In this document: positions 28,902-35,434 of the stretch, in pieces | How positions within the stretch are numbered: the first letter of the stretch is position 1 | Layout: every line of letters begins with the position of its first letter | Virus record (IMG/VR): IMGVR_UViG_3300044712_001182 | Coordinates: 1 to 37,160 of that record | Origin: a virus | DNA: 37,160 bases | Direction: 5' to 3' (one strand) | Made by a program: the position numbers and the translations under genes | The notes under the pieces: model-generated | What the model was told of the DNA's origin: nothing | Databases searched by the model: none | The model's input: the letters and a program-made list of their open reading frames with translations, nothing else

Positions 28902-30092
28902 ATGCAAAGTCATTTTGATAATCCCCTTAGTTTATTACGACAGTTAAAAGGGGCGCCGATATCAGTTTTGCTGGCGTGCTACTGGGCGGGCCAGCCAGTT
29001 TCTCACAAATGGCTGGTCCAGCAGACCGGATACAGCAGCTATGCGGTCACTCAAGCACTTGGATATCTTACAGAGTGCCAATTCCTGACACATGTCACGG
29101 GGGGATGGATGATCACCGATGGCGCGAAACAGCTTCCACTGATGGCAGCGCTCCCAAGTGGGGAAGAGCAGGAAAGCGATGGACAAAGAATCGAGGAAAA
29201 CGCGAATCTTGTCGGAAGATTCGAGGCTACCTCGATTCCTGAAACAAGATTCGAGGATTCCTCGAATCTTGTATTGGAAAATCGAGGAATCCTCGAATCT
29301 TGTCTTAAGCTAGAAGAAGAAGCTAATAGCTTAATTAATCTAACTACTGTTTCTTCTAGCTGCACCGAAAATCGAGGAATCCTCGAATCTGCTGGACCAG
29401 AAGAGAAACTCCCTTCGGTAGCGAAGATACTGGCTGAGACATCAGACCTTTTTGGGAGACCTGGAGTTGTTGCATCTCAGCTGCCGATCGATAAACTCTC
29501 GCCTACGCACGTTTTTGCCTGGCTCGCCTGTGCTTATGATCAGTGGGTAGATGGTGGCAGAAAAGGCAGGATCCAATCTCCGGGAGCGTATGTATATAAA
29601 AAGCTGGCATCAGCTCCTTTCGAAATGCCAGCGCTGGAATACCAGCATGCCTGGATCAACATCCTGCCGGAAGATTGGCTAGAGCGATTCGGCTTGATCG
29701 ATTACACGTGCGAGTGTGGCGAGGTTCGAAAGCTGCGCGCAGAATACGAGCGCCATTTGGCAACGCATGAAGACAGATCTGAATCCAGGGTGGAAGGTGA
29801 GCCAGCGAAAAGCATTGTGACAAAAAACAATTCAGTCGATCCCAAGGCGCTCAAGGTGTGGGAGTCTGTTGTCGATCAACTGCGAATGCATTTGCCGCGC
29901 GCCTCGTTCGATACCTGGGTGCAGGATGCGGAGCCGGTGAACTTCGACGGATCCGTTTTGAGCATCGGCGCTCGTAACGCCTACGCCAGGGATTGGCTGC
30001 AGAACCGGTTATCTGACCTGGTGAACAAACTATTGACGGAGATCATGAGCGGCGTGTCCGTTTCGTTCGTGGTCTACGCGGAGGAAACATGA
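28902..30092 (+). CDS. Replication initiator protein (wHTH plus DnaA_N-like domain) with internal origin
   Basis: 396 residues in three parts. N-terminal winged helix (LRQLKGAPISVLLACYWAGQPVSHKWLVQQTGYSSYAVTQALGYLTECQFL). A central linker encoded by iterons (ENRGILES appears twice) with low-complexity SLINLTTVSSS. A C-terminal region (about 315-396) with WESVVDQLRMHLPRASFDTWVQDAEPVNFDGSVLSIGARNAYARDWLQNRLSDL, which matches the DnaA_N domain that recruits DnaB helicase. This suggests a lambda O-like initiator that brings the host helicase to the origin within its own gene. AAAGGAG precedes the ATG. No phage helicase or polymerase is visible. Confidence 0.78.
   Translation: MQSHFDNPLSLLRQLKGAPISVLLACYWAGQPVSHKWLVQQTGYSSYAVTQALGYLTECQFLTHVTGGWMITDGAKQLPLMAALPSGEEQESDGQRIEENANLVGRFEATSIPETRFEDSSNLVLENRGILESCLKLEEEANSLINLTTVSSSCTENRGILESAGPEEKLPSVAKILAETSDLFGRPGVVASQLPIDKLSPTHVFAWLACAYDQWVDGGRKGRIQSPGAYVYKKLASAPFEMPALEYQHAWINILPEDWLERFGLIDYTCECGEVRKLRAEYERHLATHEDRSESRVEGEPAKSIVTKNNSVDPKALKVWESVVDQLRMHLPRASFDTWVQDAEPVNFDGSVLSIGARNAYARDWLQNRLSDLVNKLLTEIMSGVSVSFVVYAEET
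29191..29393. other. Candidate replication origin: 30-31 bp period iterons plus AT-rich element
   Basis: A 22-bp unit, TCGAGGA..CCTCGAATCTTGT, occurs at 29191 (degenerate), 29221 (degenerate), 29251, 29282 and 29372 (last bases changed). Starts are 30, 30, 31 and 90 bp apart, about three helical turns. Between the last two copies is an AT-rich stretch flanked by 11-bp inverted repeats AGCTAGAAGAA (29308-29318) and TTCTTCTAGCT (29351-29361), containing TTAATTAA: a plausible unwinding element. A 29-bp palindrome (29244-29272) has 14-bp arms. As in lambda O, the iterons lie inside the initiator gene. The trailing ATCTTGT is shared with the 38-bp sites. Confidence 0.75.
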
Positions 30093-30475
30093 AACGAACA
30101 ACGATAACAATCTTGATATGCCTGGCGCTGATGAGCCTGGCATGTTTACAGACCGCGATGGTGGCTCAGAGTGGGGCAGGGGAGCCGACGTCGTCCGCGG
30201 TGGTAGAGACAGAGACGGTGGTGGTGGAGATTTCTCCCTCACCCTTGCCCTCTCCCAGCGGGAGAGGGGAGCGCTGCGCGCAGGTGACTGCGAGCAAGTC
30301 GCTGAATTTGAGATCTGGCGCCAGTGAGCACAGTCAGATCATCGCCTGGTTGGAAAGCGGCGATATCGTCAGCGTGACTGATCAGTCCGATTCGGAATGG
30401 TGGAAGATCTCGACCGGCGATCTGAGCGGGTATGTGAAAGCCAGGTACCTGGCAGAGAGTGAGTGCGAGCAATGA
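30089..30475 (+). CDS. Exported lipoprotein-like protein with SH3-type domain
   Basis: 128 residues. MKRTTITILICLALMSLACLQ is a signal peptide with a lipobox-like Cys at residue 19 (preceding residues SLA, not the ideal L-x-x). A Ser/Thr/Pro linker follows, and then a bacterial SH3 domain (about 70-125; SLNLRSGASEHSQIIAWLESGDIVSVTD, then WWKIS..GYVKARYL). Expressed with replication genes and placed on the cell surface, it may exclude superinfecting phages. It starts within the initiator stop. The linker is encoded by a REP-like palindrome. Confidence 0.72.
   Translation: MKRTTITILICLALMSLACLQTAMVAQSGAGEPTSSAVVETETVVVEISPSPLPSPSGRGERCAQVTASKSLNLRSGASEHSQIIAWLESGDIVSVTDQSDSEWWKISTGDLSGYVKARYLAESECEQ
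30248..30268. repeat. REP-like palindrome inside the lipoprotein gene
   Basis: CCCTCTCCC (30248-30256), loop AGC, then GGGAGAGGG (30260-30268), preceded by CCTCACCCTTG. The CCCTCACCC...CCCTCTCCC...GGGAGAGGG pattern is a widely distributed bacterial intergenic repeat. Here it encodes part of the protein linker (PSPLPSPSGRGER). Confidence 0.6.
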
Positions 30476-30579
30476 GCGCCGATGCTGCCATCTTGTTGAT
30501 CTCTATCATAGGGATCGTCTATTTCATCGTCGTGATTTATTTTGCAGCATACGGAAGCGGAAAGCGAGGACAGCGATGA
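30472..30579 (+). CDS. 35-residue single-TM protein
   Basis: MSADAAILLISIIGIVYFIVVIYFAAYGSGKRGQR: one hydrophobic helix (about residues 5-26) and a basic tail. It starts in the stop of the lipoprotein (AATGA) and its stop overlaps the next start (GATGA), so it belongs to the coupled set. Function unknown. Confidence 0.6.
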   Translation: MSADAAILLISIIGIVYFIVVIYFAAYGSGKRGQR

Positions 30580-30809
30580 TCAAACAATCTCCAGACTGGC
30601 AATCGCCGGTGCTGCGACGTGCTCACCGACTGGCGGGGATGCCGGTGACAGAGATCAAGAGCGTTGTGCTGAGCTATGGTTCTACTGCTGATCTCCTTGT
30701 GCTTGGTGCGTGTGAAGCGATCTGCCGGACGCGCAGAGAGTCGGACAAGGTGCGTGTGATGCAGAAGAACATCAAGCGTTTGAAGAAGGAGCTGCGCCAT
30801 GAACACTAA
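30576..30809 (+). CDS. Small basic helical protein
   Basis: 77 residues starting MIKQSPDWQSPVLRRAHRLAG, with a Lys/Arg-rich C-terminal helix (RESDKVRVMQKNIKRLKKELRHEH). Basic helices suggest nucleic-acid contact, but no fold is recognised. Overlaps both neighbours. Confidence 0.58.
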   Translation: MIKQSPDWQSPVLRRAHRLAGMPVTEIKSVVLSYGSTADLLVLGACEAICRTRRESDKVRVMQKNIKRLKKELRHEH

Positions 30810-31167
30810 AGATCGCTGGACGACGACGGTCACGATCAAGGATCCGGCGCGCAGGGCATTGTGGATCGATGTGTTTCCGGATGCGAAACTCCCGATCAAG
30901 AACATTATTCCCAGCATGGCAGGTATCGACGGTGAACAGCGCCTGGTCTATTGGCTGGATGTGGATGTTTTAGCAAAGGGACAAATTGACGACATCGTTT
31001 CGACGATCGCAAAGCGCTTTGACCTTGATCCTGTGCAGGTACGGATGGATATGCAGCATGGCGTTCCGATCCTGGCGAGTAATACGATCGCCGAATCAAC
31101 ATCGATGCGTGCGCTGCCGGAAATCGATCCTATCCATATCGACGAGTGGGAGGAAGAGCTGCCATGA
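30799..31167 (+). CDS. Hypothetical early protein
   Basis: 122 residues, acidic: RWTTTVTIKDPARRALWIDVFPDAKLPIKNIIPSMAGIDGEQRLVYWLDVDVLAKGQIDDIV. The alternation of strands and helices suggests a compact domain. No family recognised. It overlaps the start of the next gene and the end of the previous one by 11 bases. Confidence 0.58.
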   Translation: MNTKDRWTTTVTIKDPARRALWIDVFPDAKLPIKNIIPSMAGIDGEQRLVYWLDVDVLAKGQIDDIVSTIAKRFDLDPVQVRMDMQHGVPILASNTIAESTSMRALPEIDPIHIDEWEEELP

Positions 31168-31541
31168 GTGACGTGAAGGTGAATGGCGCAGTCTATCGTC
31201 CGCAGTTTCGGAAGTGTGGAAATCCGCGCTGCAAGTGTGTGAAAGGGCAGGGGCACGGACCCTATTGGTACAAGTTCGATGGCAACGGTCCAGGGAAATA
31301 TGTGGGGAAGGAGCTTCCGGACTCGATCAAACAATATGAGCAGGCGCTCAAAGCGAACCTGAAGAAGATCCACGAGGTGAAGAAGCAGATCGAGAAACGA
31401 CGCGATGATGCATTCTCGCTCTACTCGCAATCGGCTGCCGATGTGCGGACGCTCGAAGCGCTGGTGTCCAGGGACCACGTGGATCCGAAGGTGCTGGAGA
31501 AACTTGGTTTCGGCGCGCTGGCGCTGAAAGGAGATCTGTGA
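31164..31541 (+). CDS. DUF6788-like zinc-binding protein
   Basis: 125 residues from ATG 31164. RKCGNPRCKCVKGQGHGPYWYKFDGNGPGKYV is the DUF6788-type signature (C-x3-C-x-C followed by GHGPYWY), usually annotated as uncharacterised and often found beside transposons and phages. A long charged helix (EQALKANLKKIHEVKKQIEKRRDDAFSLY) follows. It may be a nucleic-acid-binding accessory. Confidence 0.68.
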   Translation: MSDVKVNGAVYRPQFRKCGNPRCKCVKGQGHGPYWYKFDGNGPGKYVGKELPDSIKQYEQALKANLKKIHEVKKQIEKRRDDAFSLYSQSAADVRTLEALVSRDHVDPKVLEKLGFGALALKGDL

Positions 31542-31714
31542 TGTTTAGCTTATTTGATCCGAACCAGACGATCAAGCATATCCCTTACAAGGTGCTGAAA
31601 GCGAAGTGGAAACGAGACCAGGAGCGCACGGATATGTTCTTCAGAGTGTTGATGCGTGCTTCCCTGGCTGTCGCGTTGATCCTGAGCCTTTGGCTTTTCG
31701 TCTCATCGATGTGA
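31541..31714 (+). CDS. 57-residue single-TM protein
   Basis: Hydrophilic basic start (MFSLFDPNQTIKHIPYKVLKAKWKRDQERTD) and a C-terminal hydrophobic helix (about 35-54, ending FVSSM), so the tail is anchored. It starts on the last base of the previous gene. A 38-bp inverted-repeat site begins on its stop. Confidence 0.58.
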   Translation: MFSLFDPNQTIKHIPYKVLKAKWKRDQERTDMFFRVLMRASLAVALILSLWLFVSSM

Positions 31715-31751
31715 ACTTGTATCAAGATCTGGATCACCAGGTAAACAAGAA
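31714..31751. promoter_or_regulatory. 38-bp two-half-site element 9
   Basis: AACTTGT at 31714-31720 and ACAAGAA at 31745-31751, spacer 24 bp. The inverted repeat is 5 of 7, the weakest of the nine. It begins on the stop of the upstream gene and ends 11 bases before the next ATG. Confidence 0.6.
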
Positions 31752-31762
31752 ATGGAGTAGCA

Positions 31763-32266
31763 ATGGACAAAGTATTGATCCCAGCCGGGTTGGTAGATGA
31801 CGATGAACTGGATGTGCTTGTGAAGCAGATCGCGACGATGAAATGCGCGGATGCAGAGATCGAGAAGCAGTTCGTTGTGACAAATGACAGCCCGTCATTA
31901 TTGGCTGCGCTGCGCGCGCTGTTCGGCGATCACACGGTCAAGGCAGAGAAGCGAGTAAAGCGGAACATCGAGCGCGTGCAAAGACGTTCGAAGATGGTGC
32001 AGGATGGTTGGAAAGGCAATGGCAACGGATCCAAACCCGAGGCTGTGAATGAACCGAAGCCAGCGCCGACGCGCGGTCCGCATGTGAGATCCATCGAGCT
32101 GGATGACGGAGAGAAGATCAGCCGGTTCGAGCTGAATAAACGTCTGAGCGAAAAGACGATCGAGCCAGGCACGTGGATGCACTCGCCGAAACATGGTCGC
32201 ATCAAGGTATCCATACAGGAAGACGCGCTCGTGCTGGTGAACGAAGCAGGGGATGTGGTGAAGTGA
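31763..32266 (+). CDS. Hypothetical early protein
   Basis: 167 residues. Acidic N-terminus (MDKVLIPAGLVDDDELDVLVKQIATMKCADAEIEKQF), a basic centre (KAEKRVKRNIERVQRRSKMVQDG) and a beta-rich end (WMHSPKHGRIKVSIQEDALVLVNEAGDVVK). Not recognised. GGAG upstream of the ATG; the 3' end overlaps the next GTG start. Confidence 0.6.
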   Translation: MDKVLIPAGLVDDDELDVLVKQIATMKCADAEIEKQFVVTNDSPSLLAALRALFGDHTVKAEKRVKRNIERVQRRSKMVQDGWKGNGNGSKPEAVNEPKPAPTRGPHVRSIELDDGEKISRFELNKRLSEKTIEPGTWMHSPKHGRIKVSIQEDALVLVNEAGDVVK

Positions 32267-32490
32267 ACACGCAGTATCACTTCCGACCAGGCATGAGCGA
32301 GAAGATCACCTGGTTCAAGGACTCGCCGAAAGTTGGAGACCCGAATTGTCTGTGCTCGTTTTGTGGGAAGAAGATCGGGGCAGGGGAGCTTCCGGTGCGG
32401 TCGCATCGTGGCAGTGATCGGGCAGAGATGCGGCTGCACATCCAATGCGCGTGCGAGGTGATCCAGGAGTTTGTGCGGAGGAAGGTATGA
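32263..32490 (+). CDS. Small zinc-finger protein
   Basis: 75 residues from a GTG overlapping the preceding stop. CLCSFCGKKIGAGELPVRSHRGSDRAEMRLHIQCACE contains paired Cys and His (C-x2-C and H-x2-C-x-C) typical of a treble-clef-like zinc finger. A nucleic-acid or protein-binding role is likely; target unknown. Confidence 0.65.
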   Translation: MNTQYHFRPGMSEKITWFKDSPKVGDPNCLCSFCGKKIGAGELPVRSHRGSDRAEMRLHIQCACEVIQEFVRRKV

Positions 32491-32717
32491 CATTCGAGAT
32501 GTTGATTGCAAAGCAGTTCATGTATGGCGTGATGGCGCGCACGACGAGCAAGGCAGATGGATCGCAGATCGTGCATTTGCTGTCACGCCGGTCGGGGCTG
32601 TGGATACCTGTCACACAGGCACAAATCGATGAGCAGGATATCCCTGGGGAGTGCCTGTTCCCGGTGCAGGAGATCGTCTCCGGAGCCCAGATCGAGCCCG
32701 GTTCCGCGGGTGCTTGA
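32487..32717 (+). CDS. Hypothetical early protein
   Basis: 76 residues (MTFEMLIAKQFMYGVMARTTSK...PVQEIVSGAQIEPGSAGA), starting in the stop of the zinc-finger gene. No motif. A strong 12-bp hairpin lies directly after its stop. Confidence 0.55.
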   Translation: MTFEMLIAKQFMYGVMARTTSKADGSQIVHLLSRRSGLWIPVTQAQIDEQDIPGECLFPVQEIVSGAQIEPGSAGA

Positions 32718-32721
32718 AATC

Positions 32722-32750
32722 ATGGGGTGATAAGCGATTTATCACCCCAT
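32722..32750 (+). promoter_or_regulatory. Long perfect hairpin in the early operon
   Basis: ATGGGGTGATAA (32722-32733) pairs with TTATCACCCCAT (32739-32750), loop GCGAT. It has no T run, but is followed by AGGAG, so it may terminate, process or shield the mRNA before the last early genes. The gap to 32828 holds a 23-codon frame (32763-32834, GTG start) that I do not annotate as a gene. Confidence 0.6.
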
Positions 32751-32827
32751 AGGAGCTACGCCGTGATTTACTTCTACTCACACTGCCCGATACTCGAAAA
32801 TAGCCTTATTTGCCCACAGGAAGCCCA

Positions 32828-33172
32828 ATGGTAACTATGGCGACGATGCACAATGAACGACCTTTCCACCCGAACGCGCCGCGGCGTTTGATCCATGCCT
32901 GGCGCCAGTTCGGGAGCGATCGCAAACTGGCAGCGCATCTGGAGATCAATCAGCACTATGTGTCAGAGCTGTTGTGGAGAGGGCACGAGCCGAGCAATGA
33001 AGAGATCCGCACGAAGCTGTTCCTGCCGAGACGTCCGCGGACGAAGCGTGAGCCGAAGCCGGAAGAGTTCCCAGGACAGAAACGGATCATCAAGATCATC
33101 CGGGCGATGCATCGGATGACAACCAAAACAGTCACAAGTTGGAGGAATAGCGATGACAAGAAAAGCGCTTGA
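32828..33172 (+). CDS. HTH protein, XRE-like
   Basis: 114 residues from ATG 32828. LIHAWRQFGSDRKLAAHLEINQHYVSELLWRGHEPSNEEIRTKLFLPRR (about 23-70) follows a helix-turn-helix pattern with a recognition helix near NQHYVSELL. The C-terminus is basic. It may regulate the integron-bearing end of the operon. It overlaps the next gene by 20 bases. Confidence 0.65.
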   Translation: MVTMATMHNERPFHPNAPRRLIHAWRQFGSDRKLAAHLEINQHYVSELLWRGHEPSNEEIRTKLFLPRRPRTKREPKPEEFPGQKRIIKIIRAMHRMTTKTVTSWRNSDDKKSA

Positions 33173-33410
33173 AAAGTTTGACCCTGCAACGTTGCAGAAG
33201 GGGCACAGTGCATCTTTTGAAGTACGCAACCAGCAGACCGGTTATGGAGAGCATCACTATTTTTATCGTGATGCTGATGGCGAGTTATTCACTACGGTCC
33301 ATCATCGTCTGGATGTATGTGTGCAGGAACGCAAGGAATGGCAGAAGTTGAAGCGCGCGAAGGTGGAAGAGTTGAAGCAGTTGGATTTCACGAAGGAGAG
33401 TGCACAATGA
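33153..33410 (+). CDS. Hypothetical protein coupled to intI
   Basis: 85 residues, charged ([47 protein letters not shown], then a Lys/Glu helix). The stop overlaps the ATG of the integron integrase, so ribosomes terminating here can start intI. It is therefore the last phage gene before the integron. Confidence 0.62.
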   Translation: MTRKALEKFDPATLQKGHSASFEVRNQQTGYGEHHYFYRDADGELFTTVHHRLDVCVQERKEWQKLKRAKVEELKQLDFTKESAQ

Positions 33411-34381
33411 ATCTATTTGAAACATTTCGCGATGCGTTGCGCACAAAGCACTATGCTTATCGCACTGAGAAAACATATCTGCACTGGGTCAAACAATATG
33501 TTCGTTTTGTGAAACCGGTCCATCCACGGGATGCTGGCATTGATGGCGTGAAACGCTTTGCCACTTATCTCGCTGTAGATCGAAATGTAAGTTTCACAAC
33601 GCAAAACCAGGCAATTGCAGCGTTACAGTTTTTATATAAACTCTATGGCATTGAATTAGGCGATCTAGATATTGTTCGTGCAAGAAAATCCACGCATTTG
33701 CCGGTTGTGCTCAATCACGAAGAAGTAATACGGTTGCTCGAACAACTGAACGGGCAGTATCGCATTATGGGACAGTTGATGTATGGCGCCGGGTTGCGAT
33801 TGCTGGAATGTCTGCGTCTACGTGTGAAGGATGTTGATTTTGAAAGCCGGACGATCACGCTGCGTGACACAAAAAGCAATCGAGACCGAGTAACGTGTCT
33901 ACCTGAGTCAGTGGTGCCTGCACTGATATTGCACATTGCCAAGGTCAAGGCTCAACACACTATTGATCTTGCTGACGGTCGTGGAGAAGTGGAATTGCCA
34001 TTTGCGTTGGATCGAAAATACCCAAATGCTCCGTTTGCCTGGGAATGGCAATATGTCTTCCCTGCCGGGCAGTTTTCAAAAGATCCATACAGTGGTCATA
34101 TTCGCAGGCATCATGTCTTCGAGACGAGTGTACAGAAGGCAGTCAAGTTGGCAGCTAAGAAGGCTCGCATCCATAAGCATGTTGGTCCGCACACGTTTCG
34201 TCATTCGTTTGCTACCAGGCTCTTAGAGCTTGGCTATAACATCCGAACTATACAGGAGTTGCTTGGACATAAAGATGTGAGAACAACAATGATCTATACC
34301 CACGTGACGATGAAGGGGAGCGGAGTTGTTAGTCCGCTTGACAGTGGAAGGTCCGTTATTAAACAGCACGTTGCTGTTTAA
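33407..34381 (+). CDS. intI: Integron integrase
   Basis: 324 residues, the usual IntI length. Catalytic residues of tyrosine recombinases are all present: Arg131 (GAGLRLLE), Lys156, His262 and Arg265 ([13 protein letters not shown]), His288 (LLGHKD) and Tyr297 (MIYTHV). The IntI-specific insertion is visible at about 199-220: [22 protein letters not shown], required for recognising single-stranded attC. It starts within the stop of the upstream phage gene. It faces the same way as the cassettes, the opposite of clinical integrons. GC is visibly lower than in the phage genes, so it was probably acquired. Confidence 0.95.
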   Translation: MNLFETFRDALRTKHYAYRTEKTYLHWVKQYVRFVKPVHPRDAGIDGVKRFATYLAVDRNVSFTTQNQAIAALQFLYKLYGIELGDLDIVRARKSTHLPVVLNHEEVIRLLEQLNGQYRIMGQLMYGAGLRLLECLRLRVKDVDFESRTITLRDTKSNRDRVTCLPESVVPALILHIAKVKAQHTIDLADGRGEVELPFALDRKYPNAPFAWEWQYVFPAGQFSKDPYSGHIRRHHVFETSVQKAVKLAAKKARIHKHVGPHTFRHSFATRLLELGYNIRTIQELLGHKDVRTTMIYTHVTMKGSGVVSPLDSGRSVIKQHVAV

Positions 34382-34394
34382 TCATGAGTTCGGC
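34358..34394 (+). other. attI: attI-like recombination site after intI
   Basis: The core GTTCGGC at 34388-34394 begins 7 bases after the intI stop and precedes cassette 1. Its upstream side lacks the attC arms, as attI should. An 11-bp perfect inverted repeat, ATTAAACAGCA (34358-34368) and TGCTGTTTAAT (34372-34382) with loop CGT, spans the intI stop and may be an integrase-binding or structural part of attI. The sequence after the core (GTTCGGCGGCATCTTGC) also follows the attC core at 34966, as expected for cassette junctions. Confidence 0.72.
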
Positions 34395-34415
34395 GGCATC
34401 TTGCAAAGGAGTAAC

Positions 34416-34685
34416 ATGTCCAAAAATAAAATTGTTCAAGCCGCAACGATGAAGCTCGAAGTCGAGTTGCGTTGCTCGGAGTGTAATAGTCCGTTGATCG
34501 TCAATAATACTTGGTCAGATGTTCATGGCTTATCTTGCTACGTCGAGCCATGCGAAGAATGTATGAGCCGCCGAACACAGCGTGCACCTGACGTTTGCCC
34601 TGTGTGCAATGGAAAAGGCTCTATTCGTGTCGGTGTTTATTCTGAAAACTGCGAAGCCTGCAATGGAACGGGCAAACGCAGGTAA
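34416..34685 (+). CDS. Cassette 1: DnaJ-type zinc-finger protein
   Basis: 89 residues from ATG 34416 with AAAGGAG upstream. A CSEC...CEEC pair (about 23-53) and CPVCNGKGSIRV...CEACNGTGKRR (about 65-89), the CxxCxGxG repeats of DnaJ-type zinc fingers. The C-terminal zinc repeats lie inside the attC. Product role unknown; a chaperone-like or nucleic-acid-binding protein is suggested. Its frame reads RTQRAPD across the attC R''/L'' boxes. Confidence 0.78.
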   Translation: MSKNKIVQAATMKLEVELRCSECNSPLIVNNTWSDVHGLSCYVEPCEECMSRRTQRAPDVCPVCNGKGSIRVGVYSENCEACNGTGKRR

Positions 34686-34700
34686 CGCAAACCGTTGGAG
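34570..34700 (+). other. attC: attC site of cassette 1
   Basis: R'' box GCCGAAC (34570-34576) and core GTTGGAG (34694-34700). The arms pair with unpaired extra bases: GCGT-GC-ACCTG-A-CGTTTGC near the left against GCAAACGCAGGTAACGC near the right. R'' is the exact complement of the cassette's own 5' boundary GTTCGGC (34388). Length 131 bp. Confidence 0.85.
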
Positions 34701-34705
34701 CGACA

Positions 34706-34957
34706 ATGAGTATTCAAAAAGCTGTTTGGGTAAGGTGCGATGAGTGTGGTGAGGCTGGATTTGCTAGTCACACAGCTACACAAGCCCGAAGGGAAGCGCG
34801 TGAAAATGGTTGGGTGTTTCGTAATGGCAAAGATTATTGCAAAAGTTGCGCTCCAACAAAGCGTGCACCTGACGCTTGTACGTGTGGCTTGAAAATCGAC
34901 CCTGTTGGTTGGAATCGTCACACAAAGGACTGTGCAGCGTACCGCCCGCGCAGGTAA
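34706..34957 (+). CDS. Cassette 2: Cys-rich small protein
   Basis: 83 residues. CDECGEAGFASHTATQARREARENGWVF and CKSC...CTCGLKIDPVGWNRHTKDC give two zinc-binding pairs, as in zinc-ribbon proteins. GGAG within the attC core region (GTTGGAGCGACA) acts as ribosome site. Product function unknown; the pattern suggests nucleic-acid binding. Confidence 0.72.
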   Translation: MSIQKAVWVRCDECGEAGFASHTATQARREARENGWVFRNGKDYCKSCAPTKRAPDACTCGLKIDPVGWNRHTKDCAAYRPRR

Positions 34958-34972
34958 CGCAAGCCGTTCGGC
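34851..34972 (+). other. attC: attC site of cassette 2
   Basis: R'' CTCCAAC (34851-34857), core GTTCGGC (34966-34972). R'' complements the cassette's 5' boundary GTTGGAG. Arms GCGT-GC-ACCTG-A-CGC and GCGCAGGTAACGC pair with extrahelical bases. Length 122 bp. Confidence 0.85.
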
Positions 34973-34994
34973 GGCATCTTGCAAAGGAGCACTT

Positions 34995-35414
34995 ATGCCA
35001 AAAAAGAAAACAGATGTTGAAATTAAAGAGTTTTTTCGCGTTTGTGGTGAAAGTATTATGCTTCCAAGAAATCACGGTAAAACCCAACACCGAAAAATCG
35101 TATATGGTGCAATAGTGAAAAACGATCTTGATGAGGTAATTCGATTGCTTGTGAAGTTTGGTGATGCGGCGTTGTTTTCAGATGCGCAAATTGGCAAGGC
35201 GGCAAACCAACTCACAGAGTTAGAGTTTGAATTATTGCAACTCCGTCAAGAAAATATAGAGTTGAAAGCGCGTCTTGACACTAATCGCGCTCAAGTCAAG
35301 GCTATGGCAACCGAGAAACGCCGCCGAACACAGCGTGCACTGGACGGGGCGAAGCGCACGGCTCAAAAAGGTTCTATTAGTGGCAAGCGTTCTGGTAGGT
35401 CGCCCCGCCAGTAA
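34995..35414 (+). CDS. Cassette 3: coiled-coil basic protein
   Basis: 139 residues from ATG 34995 (GGAG upstream). DVEIKEFFRVCGESIMLPRNHGKTQHRKIVYGAIVKNDLDEVIRLL is helical; then a coiled coil (QLTELEFELLQLRQENIELKARL) and a very basic tail RRRTQRALDGAKRTAQKGSISGKRSG encoded in attC. Not recognised. Basic tail and coiled coil would suit DNA binding. Confidence 0.72.
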   Translation: MPKKKTDVEIKEFFRVCGESIMLPRNHGKTQHRKIVYGAIVKNDLDEVIRLLVKFGDAALFSDAQIGKAANQLTELEFELLQLRQENIELKARLDTNRAQVKAMATEKRRRTQRALDGAKRTAQKGSISGKRSGRSPRQ

Positions 35415-35429
35415 CGCCAACCGTTAGGC
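35333..35429 (+). other. attC: attC site of cassette 3
   Basis: R'' GCCGAAC (35333-35339), core GTTAGGC (35423-35429). R'' matches the 5' boundary GTTCGGC (34966). Arms GCGT-GC-ACTGG-A-CGGGGCG and CGCCCCGCCAGTAACGCC pair. Length 97 bp. Confidence 0.85.
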
Positions 35430-35434
35430 TTCTA

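Noticed and set aside
29191-29393. Possible CRISPR-like array
   Set aside because: The repeats lie in a coding gene, have 8-9 bp gaps and an AT-rich interruption; iterons explain them better. No CRISPR array seen elsewhere.
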